Notes under the pieces: model-generated
Databases searched by the model: none
Told to the model about the DNA's origin: nothing
Seen by the model: only the letters and a program-made list of their open reading frames with translations
Translations under genes and position numbers: made by a program
Part shown: positions 7,242 through 15,163 of the stretch, piece after piece
How positions within the stretch are numbered: the first letter of the stretch is position 1
Layout of the letters: every line of letters starts with the position of its first letter
Assembly: GCA_003151895.1 (NCBI GenBank)
Contig: PLYX01000189.1
Location: 138 to 28,047 of the forward strand
Length of the DNA stretch: 27,910 bases
Reading direction: 5' to 3'
Source of the DNA: Solirubrobacterales bacterium
GTDB lineage: Bacteria; Actinomycetota; Thermoleophilia; Solirubrobacterales; Solirubrobacteraceae

Positions 7242-8573
7242 ATGGAGCTGCAAGACTTTCTCTCGCTCATCTGGCGGCGTCGCCTCGTCGTCGGCTTGGT
7301 TTTCGCCGTCTGCCTGGTGATAGCGACGGCATATGCGGTTTCGCGACCCAAGTACTACGAATCGACGGCGACGATCGCTTTCACCCCCAACCCGGGGCAG
7401 GGACAGTTCATCCCGTCGGAAAACCTGACCGCGCTCCTTTCCACCTATGGCGCGGTCGCCAGGTCAGACCAGAATCGCATCGCCGCTGAGAAGATCCTCG
7501 GTCACAAGATAAGCGGCACGGTCAGCACTTCGACGGGCAGCGGCAGCGGCATCCTGCAGATCATCGTCGAAAGCACGAACCCACAGGGCGCGGCCGACAG
7601 CGCGCGTGCGGTCGCACAGGCTTTCGTCAACTCCATCGCAAGCAATGGACTGCTCGTGCCGAGCATCGTCAACCCACCCGTCGCGTCAAACACGCCGCTG
7701 CAGCCGCGACCGCCCTTGATCATCTCGCTGGCGGCCGTGCTCGGTCTGGTCGCTGGCATCCTGATGGCGCTGGCCCTGGAGAGCTTCCGACCGACGACGG
7801 AGACCTCAGCCGAGTTCACCGAGCTGACCGGACTGCCCGTCATAGGGCGCCTGCCGCGTGAGCGCCAGCTGGCCGATGGCACAGCACGGCTGGTGTGGGA
7901 CTCCCCGCAACTCGCCGCATCGCAGGAGGACTACCGCACGCTGCGCACCAACGTCGAGCTGCTGCTGGAGGAGCAGCCGACAGTGGTCCTGGTCACCAGC
8001 GCCAACGCCGGTGAGGGGAAGTCAACCCTGGTCGCGAACCTCGCGATCGCGCTGGGCCAACTCGACATCGCCACAACAGTGGTGGATGCTGATCTGCGCA
8101 ATCCCCGCCAGCACGAGATCTTCAACTTGAGCAACGATGTCGGCCTATCGACCGCGATGATGCTCCCCGAACGAGAGGTGAGACCCCAGCCGACGTCACT
8201 AAAGGGCGTATCGGTCTTGACAAGCGGGCCGATTCCACCCAACGCGCCCGAGATGCTCCACATCCGCTTCCGCTCTATTCTCTCGGACCTACGTCAGCGC
8301 GGGGGTGTCGTGCTGATCGACTCCCCGCCCACCCTGCCGGTGAGCGATACACCGTTGATAGCGCGCCACGCGGACGCGGTGCTGTTTGTGATCGTGGCCG
8401 GACGTACCCGCCGCTCAGCGATCTCCAGCGCGCTGGAGAAGCTGCGCTTCGCGCAGGCCAACGTCATCGGCCTGGCGCTGAACTTCGCCGACCGCGACGG
8501 TCAGTCCGCCGGCAGCTATGGCTACGGGGGACACGAGGACCTTCGGCGTCCCAGCCGGATCTCGACCAGTTGA
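7242..8573 (+). CDS. Wzz/BY-kinase: polysaccharide chain-length regulator and tyrosine autokinase
   Basis: This 443-residue protein fuses a Wzz chain-length domain to a CpsD-like bacterial tyrosine kinase. Membrane helices lie at about 15-35 and 157-178 and flank an extracytoplasmic loop. The cytoplasmic kinase has Walker A ANAGEGKS (254-261), Walker A' D282-A-D284-L-R-N and Walker B VLID360SPP. The C-terminal tail carries only a short tyrosine group (SYGYGG), fewer than many relatives. Such proteins control polymer length and export through cycles of autophosphorylation. The matching phosphatase is probably the CpsB-like gene at 21722. The gene sits between a GT4 and an O-antigen ligase in the operon, and its stop lies four bases before the next ATG. 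Confidence 0.92.
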   Translation: MELQDFLSLIWRRRLVVGLVFAVCLVIATAYAVSRPKYYESTATIAFTPNPGQGQFIPSENLTALLSTYGAVARSDQNRIAAEKILGHKISGTVSTSTGSGSGILQIIVESTNPQGAADSARAVAQAFVNSIASNGLLVPSIVNPPVASNTPLQPRPPLIISLAAVLGLVAGILMALALESFRPTTETSAEFTELTGLPVIGRLPRERQLADGTARLVWDSPQLAASQEDYRTLRTNVELLLEEQPTVVLVTSANAGEGKSTLVANLAIALGQLDIATTVVDADLRNPRQHEIFNLSNDVGLSTAMMLPEREVRPQPTSLKGVSVLTSGPIPPNAPEMLHIRFRSILSDLRQRGGVVLIDSPPTLPVSDTPLIARHADAVLFVIVAGRTRRSAISSALEKLRFAQANVIGLALNFADRDGQSAGSYGYGGHEDLRRPSRISTS

Positions 8574-8577
8574 TGTG

Positions 8578-9969
8578 ATGAGCGTAGCCGCGCTGCGGCG
8601 AGACCCGATAGCCACCGTGGGCGCGATCGGACTCGGGAGCGCCGTGGGACTGATCGTCGCGCGAGTGCCGGTGGGGGCGATCTTTCTCGTGCTGGCGACG
8701 GTCGGCATCGTGATCGTCATCACCCGACCCGACCTGGTGCTGCTTGCGATGATCGTCGCGCTGCCGTGGGAGAACAAGCTGCACTACCCGAGCGCGACGC
8801 TCTCGACCGTGAAGGGCATAGGCCTTGTCGTGATGCTCTCCTATCTGCTCCGCCTCGCGGGCAACCGTCGCACGAAGATTCACCTTCCGCCGCTGCTCGG
8901 GGTGGTCGCGGCTCTGAACATATGGGTCAGCGTCTCACTGATCGCATCGCCGATCGCCCCAGAAGGGCTGCAGAAGCTGCTCCGCTGGGCGCTCTTCTTC
9001 GCCTTCTTCTTCCTGCTCATCCAGCTGATCGACAGTCGGCGCGAGATCCAGCGTGCACTGCGGTGGTTCACGGCATCTGTCGCGGCCGCGGCGATCTACG
9101 CGCTCTGGCTGTTCGTCGTTTCGCACAGCGGCTACCGCGTCGCCGGACCGCTGGAAGATCCCAACGACTTCGCCTACCTGCTGGCGTGCGCACTTCCGAT
9201 CGCCGGCTACCTGATAGGTGCAGATCGGCGGTTGCGCCCGGTCTGGGGGGCCGCCTTCCTCTTGATCGCGGCCGCGATGCTTGCGACCTTTTCGCGAGGT
9301 GCGCTCGTGGGCATCGGCGTGGTAGTGGTGTGGGGCATAGTCACGAGAAGAATCCCGATGTGGGTCGTGGTGTCCGGGCTGGCGACGACGCTCGTCGCCG
9401 CCGCGCTCGCCTTCACACTATGGACACCGCTGCTCAACACCGCTTTGCACGAGAAGAACCACGTCGCCCAGAGCAACACCGAATCGCGGGAAGCGTTCTG
9501 GGCGGCCGCGCTGACCCTGGCAGAGCGTCAGCCGCTGATGGGGATCGGGCCCGCCGCATTCCCCGAGGACGCCGTGCCGCTGATACGCAACAACCCGATT
9601 CCCCTGGCACACCCGGTCACCCACAACAGCTACCTGGAGATCCTGGCTGAGAACGGGGTACCGGCGCTGTCGCTGTTCCTCGCCTATCTGGTGATGGTGT
9701 GGTTCCTCTTGCGCAGAACGCACGGGGAGGCGGCCGGCGAAGACGATGTCGACGGGCGGCGGCTCGCGACAGCGTTGCAGGGATCGTTGATCGTCGCGGT
9801 GATATCCGGCACGTTCCTCAGCGAGGAGCTGACCTCGCCGTTCTGGCTACTCGGCGGTCTTGCCGTCGTGCTCGCCCGCGACAGCGTTCGCCGTACCGCT
9901 CACTCCAGATCGTACGGCCAGTCGGGCGCAATGGACCTATTGCCAGAGCTCGTGTCCCCGCGAGCGTGA
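8578..9969 (+). CDS. O-antigen ligase/polymerase-like membrane protein (Wzy_C family)
   Basis: This 463-residue protein is strongly hydrophobic, with about ten or more predicted membrane spans. It carries two hallmarks of the Wzy/WaaL superfamily: FSRGA (S239-A242) and, in the large loop, GIGPAAFPED followed by H349-NSYLEILAENG. It should polymerise lipid-linked repeat units or ligate the chain to an acceptor on the outer face of the membrane. The frame is open upstream inside the kinase gene, but ATG 8578 (or GTG 8575) just after the kinase stop gives the expected cytoplasmic N-terminus. Polymerase and ligase cannot be told apart by sequence. A second member of the family lies at the right edge, so the two may divide these roles. 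Confidence 0.87.
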   Translation: MSVAALRRDPIATVGAIGLGSAVGLIVARVPVGAIFLVLATVGIVIVITRPDLVLLAMIVALPWENKLHYPSATLSTVKGIGLVVMLSYLLRLAGNRRTKIHLPPLLGVVAALNIWVSVSLIASPIAPEGLQKLLRWALFFAFFFLLIQLIDSRREIQRALRWFTASVAAAAIYALWLFVVSHSGYRVAGPLEDPNDFAYLLACALPIAGYLIGADRRLRPVWGAAFLLIAAAMLATFSRGALVGIGVVVVWGIVTRRIPMWVVVSGLATTLVAAALAFTLWTPLLNTALHEKNHVAQSNTESREAFWAAALTLAERQPLMGIGPAAFPEDAVPLIRNNPIPLAHPVTHNSYLEILAENGVPALSLFLAYLVMVWFLLRRTHGEAAGEDDVDGRRLATALQGSLIVAVISGTFLSEELTSPFWLLGGLAVVLARDSVRRTAHSRSYGQSGAMDLLPELVSPRA

Positions 9970-10043
9970 GCGTCGTGCTCGTCGCACCGCTCGTCCTCGT
10001 CGCCTGCCCGCGAGCATGAGGGTCGTCCTTGTCACATCGCTTG
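9957..10043 (+). repeat. 50-bp offset imperfect tandem duplication at a gene start
   Basis: CCCGCGAGCGTGAG (from 9957) recurs as CCCGCGAGCATGAG (from 10007), and the similarity runs on for about 37 bases with roughly 30 identities. Copy 1 contains the stop of the O-antigen ligase overlapped by a GTG (9966); copy 2 contains the true ATG (10016) of the next glycosyltransferase. The GTG opens an 18-codon mini-frame, including its stop, that ends with a TGA overlapping that ATG, so translation could be coupled through it. It looks like a decayed duplication of the start region. Confidence 0.55.
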
Positions 10044-11092
10044 AGCGGGGAGGGCCGATCGAGCAGTCGCTTCTGCTCGCGCGCAGCCTCGCGCGCAGCG
10101 GCTCATCCGTGCTCGTCACGTGCGCCAACAGGCAACTCGCGGAGCGATTCGAGGGGGAGGGCGTGCGCGCCGAGGTCGCGCCCCTGCGACATCAGGGCGA
10201 TCTGCTCGGAGCCGCTCATGTCTGGCGACTCGCCCGTGGCGCCGACGTCATTCACGCTCACGACCGTCGCGCCGGACTTTGGGTGCGAATCGGACCGCGC
10301 CCTCGACGCGGAGGGATCCGCATTCTCACCGTGCATGGTACTCCCGAGCCCTACCATCCGCCCCCCATCGGACCGGAGCGACCCGGCCTGCGCGCGCGTC
10401 TGCTCTATCGGGGCTTGGACGCGAAGCTCTGTGCGCGTGTGGACATCGTGATCGTGCCGTCGCGCTTCGTCGCCGACGATCTCGTGCGGCGCCTCGGCTA
10501 CCCGGCGGACAAGCTGGTCGTAGTCCCCAACGGCATCGAGCTGCCGCCGTTCGCCCCGAGCACAGGCAACCTGATCGGCACGCTGTCGCTGCTCGAGCCA
10601 ATCAAGGGCATCGACGTGTTCCTGCGCGCTGTGGCACGGCTTGCGCCTCGACATCCCGACTGGCGATTCGTAACGTTTGGCTCGGGCTCGCAGGCCGAGC
10701 GACTGCTCGCGCTGGCGCGCGAGCTCGGGATAGAGGATCGTGTGCTGCGTCCCGGCTTCGTGCCGACGTCGCAGGCGCTGGCCAGCCTGCGCGTCTTCGT
10801 GCTGCCGTCCTACCGGGAGAACGCGCCGATGGCGCTGCTCGAGGCGATGGCGGCAGGTGTGCCAGTGGTCGCGAGCTCGGTGGCCGGCGTCCCCGAGATC
10901 GCCGACCAGGAGGTAGCGCAGATGGTCCCGCCCGGAGACCCGGAGGCGCTGGCGTCGGCGATTGAGCACGTCTGTGCTGACGACGCCCTGCGCGATGCCC
11001 GTGTCCAGGCCGCCCGCCGACGCGTTCGGGAGAGCTTCACCGCCGAGCGCAACGCCGCGACGGTCCGCTCCGTCTACGAAAGACTGCTGTAG
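10016..11092 (+). CDS. GT4-family glycosyltransferase
   Basis: This 358-residue GT-B enzyme starts MRVVLVTSLERGGPIEQSLL, typical of the glycine-rich acceptor-side loop. It has DVIHAHDRRAG in the N-terminal domain, VVPNGIELP between the domains, and the EX7E motif E268-NAPMALL-E276 with VVASSVAGVPE after it. It is expected to add one sugar to the growing lipid-linked unit. The ATG at 10016 is chosen because residues encoded further upstream do not belong to the family and come from the duplicated junction. The gene is co-transcribed with its neighbours; its TAG overlaps the GTG of the next glycosyltransferase. Sugar specificity cannot be inferred. Confidence 0.88.
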   Translation: MRVVLVTSLERGGPIEQSLLLARSLARSGSSVLVTCANRQLAERFEGEGVRAEVAPLRHQGDLLGAAHVWRLARGADVIHAHDRRAGLWVRIGPRPRRGGIRILTVHGTPEPYHPPPIGPERPGLRARLLYRGLDAKLCARVDIVIVPSRFVADDLVRRLGYPADKLVVVPNGIELPPFAPSTGNLIGTLSLLEPIKGIDVFLRAVARLAPRHPDWRFVTFGSGSQAERLLALARELGIEDRVLRPGFVPTSQALASLRVFVLPSYRENAPMALLEAMAAGVPVVASSVAGVPEIADQEVAQMVPPGDPEALASAIEHVCADDALRDARVQAARRRVRESFTAERNAATVRSVYERLL

Positions 11093-12222
11093 TGCCCAGG
11101 CCGATGAAGATCCTGCTCACCACCCCATCGATGGAAGTCGGAGGCGCGGAGCGCGTCGTGACGTTGCTCGCGGAGGGTTTGGTAGCGCGTGGCCATAGTG
11201 TCGCGTTGGCCGCTCCTCACGGCCCGCGCGACAAGGATCTGGAGGGGATACCGCACTCGCGCATGCTGCTCGCAGACCGTGGCCGCACGCCGGGGGGAAC
11301 GATGAGCTCGACAGTACATCTCGCGAGCGCGATCCACCGCTTCATCCCCGATGTGGTGCACGCCCAGAACGTCAAGTCCGCGGTCACCTCCAGAGCGGCC
11401 GCCACGCTCGCCGGCCGATGGCCCCGCCCGCGGGTTCTGGCCACCTTCCACGGCGTGCTACCGGCCGAGTATCGACGCGCCGCGAGACTGCTTCGCACCG
11501 CCGACCATGTCGCCTGCGTCTCCTCGGACCTGTTGACGCGCATCGTCGCGGCGGGGCTGCCGGCGGGCCGAGCGAGCCTGATCCGCAATGCCATCGACCT
11601 CGCCCCGCCGCTCAGCGAGGAGCGCCGCGCCTCGATCGACCGCGAGCTCGAGCTGGCCGGCGCCCCCACGGTCGCGATCGTCGGCAGGCTGGTCCCCCAG
11701 AAGGCACACGAGCGGTTCGTGGTCGCGGCCGGCGTCGTCGCCAAGTCGATCCCCGAGGCGAGGTTCCTGATCGTCGGCGAAGGCCCACGCCGCGAGAGGA
11801 TCGAACGGCTGGTCCAAGCGGCGGGACTCGCGGATCGAGTGCACTTCACTGGACGGCGCTCGGACGCGCGCGAGATCATCGCGCGGGCCCAGGTGCTCGT
11901 CTTCTCTTCAGAGTGGGAGGGTCTTTCGATCGCGGCGCTCGAGGCGCTCGCCACCGGTACACCGGTCGTCTCGACCGACGTCCAGGGCATGCGAGAACTG
12001 CTCGCGAGCGGCGCCGGCGCGATCGTCCCGATGGACGACGGCAGCGGGCTCGGCCGGCGAATCGCCGCGCTGCTTGCCGATCAGCGCGAGCAGGCCACGA
12101 TGAGCCGAGCGGGCCGCGAGCTCGTCGAGCGCGACTTCTCGCTCAACGGCATGGTCGAGTCATACGAGCGCTTGTATGCGACCCTCGCCGGTGCTTCCGG
12201 GCGGTGGCATGCCCGGGCATGA
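11092..12222 (+). CDS. GT4-family glycosyltransferase
   Basis: This 376-residue GT-B enzyme is the last gene of the plus-strand operon. MKILLTTPSMEVGGAERVV carries the GGAER acceptor loop common in capsule GT4 enzymes. PDVVHAQNVKS, SLIRNAIDL and the EX7E motif E276-GLSIAAL-E284 complete the signature. The GTG at 11092 overlaps the previous stop and suggests translational coupling. The ATG at 11104, just before KILLTT, is an equally good alternative. The 3' end overlaps the convergent hydrolase frame by 80 bases. A hairpin at 12201-12226 spans the stop codon and may end the transcript. It probably builds the same repeat unit as the two GT4 enzymes upstream. Confidence 0.88.
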   Translation: MPRPMKILLTTPSMEVGGAERVVTLLAEGLVARGHSVALAAPHGPRDKDLEGIPHSRMLLADRGRTPGGTMSSTVHLASAIHRFIPDVVHAQNVKSAVTSRAAATLAGRWPRPRVLATFHGVLPAEYRRAARLLRTADHVACVSSDLLTRIVAAGLPAGRASLIRNAIDLAPPLSEERRASIDRELELAGAPTVAIVGRLVPQKAHERFVVAAGVVAKSIPEARFLIVGEGPRRERIERLVQAAGLADRVHFTGRRSDAREIIARAQVLVFSSEWEGLSIAALEALATGTPVVSTDVQGMRELLASGAGAIVPMDDGSGLGRRIAALLADQREQATMSRAGRELVERDFSLNGMVESYERLYATLAGASGRWHARA

Positions 12223-13693
12223 CCGCCTTCACACACTTCGTCGCGCGAACGTTGATCGACGCCACGCGCGCACGCGAGGTCGCCTTTGAGCGATGGTGAC
12301 CGGGCAATTTCTGTGTGTGACCTGACCCGGTGGAGGACGACTTTCCTACCTGGGTGCTCGCGCCCGAGGATGGCGGGGCGCTCGAGCCGCCTTCAACGGG
12401 TACCGTGCCTGTAGGGCTGGAGGTCGTGCCACTGGAACCTTTACCGCCGGAGGCCGTGGCACTGGAGCCCGCCCCGCTGGATTCGCCACCCTGTGATCCC
12501 AAGCCGGCTTCACTGCCCGTAACCTGTCCACCACCGGCGCGCTGAAGCACGAGCGCGGTGTGCGCTGGCATAGTGGCGGTGGTGGCATTGGTGAGTCCCG
12601 AGCCACTGTAGGCGGCATCCAGATTGACCCCCACCGTCACGGTGGTCGGGTTGACGACGACCAATCCTCCGGTGAAGCTGCGCTCCCACGCCCCGCCGGC
12701 GATCTTGGTCGCGGCCGATGTCGGTTCGCCGATCTGAGCTTCGCATTCGCCGCACCACTCTTCGCTGTTGTAGTTCGCGGCGGCGCTGTAAGCCGTGTAA
12801 CCGTTGGCCCCAAGCAGCACCGATCCCCAGCCATAGAGGATCGCCTGCTGGTCGGACGGTTCGGCCTGCGTAATCGCCAGGAAGCGCTTGCCCATCCGCT
12901 CGGTCGACTGGATCTCTTCGATCTGCGTCTGCCAGCCGCTCGCGTCGCGATAGCCTTGTCCCGGCGTTGCGGACCACTTCGCGAACATCTCGTCGATGCC
13001 ACCGCTGACGTACTGCAACCATTCTTCGACCACTTCCGGGTACTGGTTCCAGGACCCCATGTTCGGGATCACCAGCTTGCCGGCGGCCTGGATGCGCGGG
13101 CCGGCGTAGGCGAGGATCGAGCGGATCGCACCCTGATAGGCGGCGTCCGTCGGGTACTTGGCGATGCTCGACGGTTCGGTGTGGTAGCGCGCGGTGGTGT
13201 TCGTGTCATCCACCACCACTCCGTCCCACGGGCCGCTGGAGAGCACTTTGAGCACGTTGCTGGTCCACTGCTGCTGGTAGCTGGGGTTGGCGGTGTCGGC
13301 CATCCACAGCCACGAGTAGCCGCCCTCGGAGATGCGGCTGCCGCTCGTGTTGATCAGGAACCATTCGGGATGAGCGCTGCTGGCTTCCGCATAGTTGACG
13401 CCGCTCGAGCTCAGGCCACCTGGGCCCGTGTCCCGTGCCATCGCCGATAGATTCTGGTAGACCAGCACATTCAAGTTGGGGTTGACAGCCTTCAATTCGG
13501 TGGCACGTTTCGCTTCCCATGCTTGGAGAACGATGTAGGAGTTGTGCTGGGCGGTCCACGCCACGCTTGGGAACGACGCTTCGCTGCCGATCGCGACGCG
13601 AAACTGGCTCGCTACATTTGCCGATGCGAGCCCGGGGAGAAGCAGCGCCAGCACGAGCGTTCCGAGGAGGAGGGAGAGCTTTCGAAGTCGCAC
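12143..13693 (-). CDS. Secreted putative glycoside hydrolase (GHL15-like TIM barrel) with Ser/Gly-rich tail
   Basis: This 516-residue protein has an N-terminal signal peptide (MRLRKLSLLLGTLVLALLLP, cleavage near ASA). A domain of about 370 residues follows that resembles the hypothetical glycosyl hydrolase family GHL15: VLVYQNLSAM, HPEWFLINTSG, WLWMADTANPSYQ, GVVVD162-D163TN (probable catalytic acid region) and a typical late FTGGLVVVNPTTVTV. A Gly/Ser/Thr-rich low-complexity segment (about 385-460) and a basic tail follow. It should act outside the cell on a polysaccharide, plausibly the local exopolysaccharide. The start is GTG at 13693, with AGG nine bases upstream and a c-di-GMP-I riboswitch just before it. 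The last 80 bases run antisense into the GT4 gene, so the basic tail may not belong to the ancestral protein. Confidence 0.8.
   Translation of the reverse strand: MRLRKLSLLLGTLVLALLLPGLASANVASQFRVAIGSEASFPSVAWTAQHNSYIVLQAWEAKRATELKAVNPNLNVLVYQNLSAMARDTGPGGLSSSGVNYAEASSAHPEWFLINTSGSRISEGGYSWLWMADTANPSYQQQWTSNVLKVLSSGPWDGVVVDDTNTTARYHTEPSSIAKYPTDAAYQGAIRSILAYAGPRIQAAGKLVIPNMGSWNQYPEVVEEWLQYVSGGIDEMFAKWSATPGQGYRDASGWQTQIEEIQSTERMGKRFLAITQAEPSDQQAILYGWGSVLLGANGYTAYSAAANYNSEEWCGECEAQIGEPTSAATKIAGGAWERSFTGGLVVVNPTTVTVGVNLDAAYSGSGLTNATTATMPAHTALVLQRAGGGQVTGSEAGLGSQGGESSGAGSSATASGGKGSSGTTSSPTGTVPVEGGSSAPPSSGASTQVGKSSSTGSGHTQKLPGHHRSKATSRARVASINVRATKCVKAVMPGHATARKHRRGSHTSARMTRPCR
12201..12226. terminator. 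Hairpin spanning the stop codon of the operon's last gene
   Basis: GCGGT (12201-12205) pairs with ACCGC (12222-12226), and CATGC (12208-12212) with GCATG (12217-12221) around a CCGG loop, with a two-base bulge on one side. It lies at the end of the plus-strand operon and within the last part of the convergent hydrolase frame. There is no U-tract. It could serve as a bidirectional terminator. Confidence 0.4.
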
Positions 13694-13708
13694 GATGGGG
13701 TGCCTGCT

Positions 13709-13795
13709 TTTTCGGTGGCCCGGCTGACCCCGACCCGTTGGGGAGGCCCCGTGGCTTTGCGTCCCCGCCTCACGACGGGTTTGCCTTGTCGTTGT
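13709..13795 (-). ncRNA. Cyclic di-GMP-I riboswitch (GEMM-I)
   Basis: Read on the minus strand, the conserved parts of the GEMM-I aptamer appear in order. AAGGCAAACCC comes first (around 13787-13777). A hairpin CCCGTC-GTGA-GGCGGG follows, with a GNRA tetraloop. Next is the core GGACGCAAAGCC (13764-13753), identical to the consensus. Then come the receptor-side helix GGGGCCTCCCC...GGTCGGGGTCAGCC and the closing GGGCCACCGAAA. The aptamer ends about 17 bases before the GTG of the secreted hydrolase, and the ribosome site lies in that gap. No terminator is seen between, so control of translation start is more likely than attenuation. Whether c-di-GMP turns the gene on or off cannot be read. Confidence 0.9.
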
Positions 13796-13934
13796 CAGAC
13801 ACCCTGTTGAGCGCCCACTTTCGTCTCTGCACCTTTCCTATCGGGCCTATTGAATGTCTGGCGCAGCGAAGAGAACCGCTTCGGACAGACGTACTAGCCC
13901 TGCTCGTGCCCGCGGAAAGCCCGCGGCGCAGGCG

Positions 13935-15149
13935 TCAGGAGGTGCTACCGCGGCTGTGAGGAGACTCCCCCAGCGGCCGGCCCACGCTGAGCCATTCCCG
14001 ATAGAGACGTTCGAGGGGCTCGAGCGCGCGGCTCCAGCGAAACCGCTCGGCCAGCTCACGGCCCTCCCTGGTAATGGAACGCGACAGCTGCTCGTCGGCC
14101 AGCAGCCGCGCCGCGGCATCGGCCAGCTCGGCAGGCCGATCGGCCAGCAGCCCGTGACGGCCGGGCACGAATCCGATCTCCTCGACCCCCTGGGGGGTGC
14201 CCGCGATCGGCCGCGCGGAGGCCAGCGCCTCGAGCACCTTGAAGCGCGTGCCACCCCCATGCCACAGCGGAACGAGCACCAGCCTGCTCTGCTCGAGCAG
14301 CGCGAGGATGTCTGGCACGAAACCGAGCGAAACGACGCGCTCCTGCTCGCCCAGCAAGCGCGCGAGCTTCGCAGGCATTCCCTTCCCGGCCACCATTAGT
14401 CGCGCACGCGGCCTAGCGGCCGCGAGCCGGGGCCAGCCCTCGCGCACGAAGCGCGTCAGGCCGATCTCGTTCGGCGCGTAGTTGAGGTGCCCGAAGAAGA
14501 GCACGTCCTCGGTGTCCGGCAGGTCGGCCGGAATCTCGAAGAACTCGTCGTCGATCCCGTTCGGCACCTCCAGCACACGGCGCGCCCTGTGCTCGAAATG
14601 GCGCCGGTCGCGCTCTGAGACGGTCAGGACCAGGTCTGCCCGCGATACCGCACGACGCTCTATCGAGCGCATTGAGAGAGCACGGTTCGCAGCGCGCAGC
14701 CACCCTAGCCCGCGAGTGCCGCGCATGATGCTCGCAAGCATCTGGGAGTCGACGTTGTGGAGGCTCAACACGGATCTCGTGGCGCCGATCGCATCCCAGT
14801 AGTAAGCGTTCTGGGTATGCTCGATCTGCACGAACGCGGACTTCGGGGCCACTTCTCGGAGTCGCCGCCCAAGGCCGTGCAGATACGGGCTTGGCCGTCG
14901 CTCGAGGTGCTGGCGCAGGCGAGACAGCAGGCTCGGGGGAGGTTCATCCAACTGCTCGACGATCCACCCACGCGCGCGCAGCGTCTCGGCCGCGCCGGGC
15001 TCTCCCGCGTCGGCGGTCAGCAGGTGTGGAACGCCCCCCGCTCGCGCTATCGCCTCGATCAGCCGAAGTGTCCGCTTGTGTCCGCCGCTGGTTGGCGGGT
15101 AGGGGAGCACAGCCGTCACGATGACCGCGCGCGGGGCGGAAGCCGGCAT
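13935..15149 (-). CDS. GT4-like glycosyltransferase (sugar transferase, GT-B fold)
   Basis: This 404-residue protein belongs to the GT4-like group with the motif WHGGGTRFKVLE (E307), common in capsule and exopolysaccharide clusters. The N-terminal domain begins AVIVTAVLPYPPTSGGHKRTLRL and includes HNVDSQM. The middle has VLEVPNGIDDEFF and VLFFGHLNYAPNE. It is expected to transfer a sugar from a nucleotide donor onto a lipid-linked intermediate. The ATG at 15149 directly follows a purine run and a TAGGGT hexamer, compatible with a leaderless transcript. The start is only 14 bases from the divergent GT2 start. Downstream, after about 140 bases, comes the riboswitch of the hydrolase on the same strand. 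Confidence 0.87.
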   Translation of the reverse strand: MPASAPRAVIVTAVLPYPPTSGGHKRTLRLIEAIARAGGVPHLLTADAGEPGAAETLRARGWIVEQLDEPPPSLLSRLRQHLERRPSPYLHGLGRRLREVAPKSAFVQIEHTQNAYYWDAIGATRSVLSLHNVDSQMLASIMRGTRGLGWLRAANRALSMRSIERRAVSRADLVLTVSERDRRHFEHRARRVLEVPNGIDDEFFEIPADLPDTEDVLFFGHLNYAPNEIGLTRFVREGWPRLAAARPRARLMVAGKGMPAKLARLLGEQERVVSLGFVPDILALLEQSRLVLVPLWHGGGTRFKVLEALASARPIAGTPQGVEEIGFVPGRHGLLADRPAELADAAARLLADEQLSRSITREGRELAERFRWSRALEPLERLYREWLSVGRPLGESPHSRGSTS

Positions 15150-15163
15150 CCCCCTACCCTATA
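15150..15163. promoter_or_regulatory. Very short divergent promoter region
   Basis: Only 14 bases separate the ATG of the leftward GT4 (15149) from the GTG of the rightward GT2 (15164). TACCCT (15155-15160, plus) and TAGGGT (15161-15156, minus) are both TANNNT -10 look-alikes and overlap almost completely. The minus one is six bases from its start codon, the plus one three. No -35 boxes are clear; they would have to lie inside the opposite coding regions. Confidence 0.35.
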
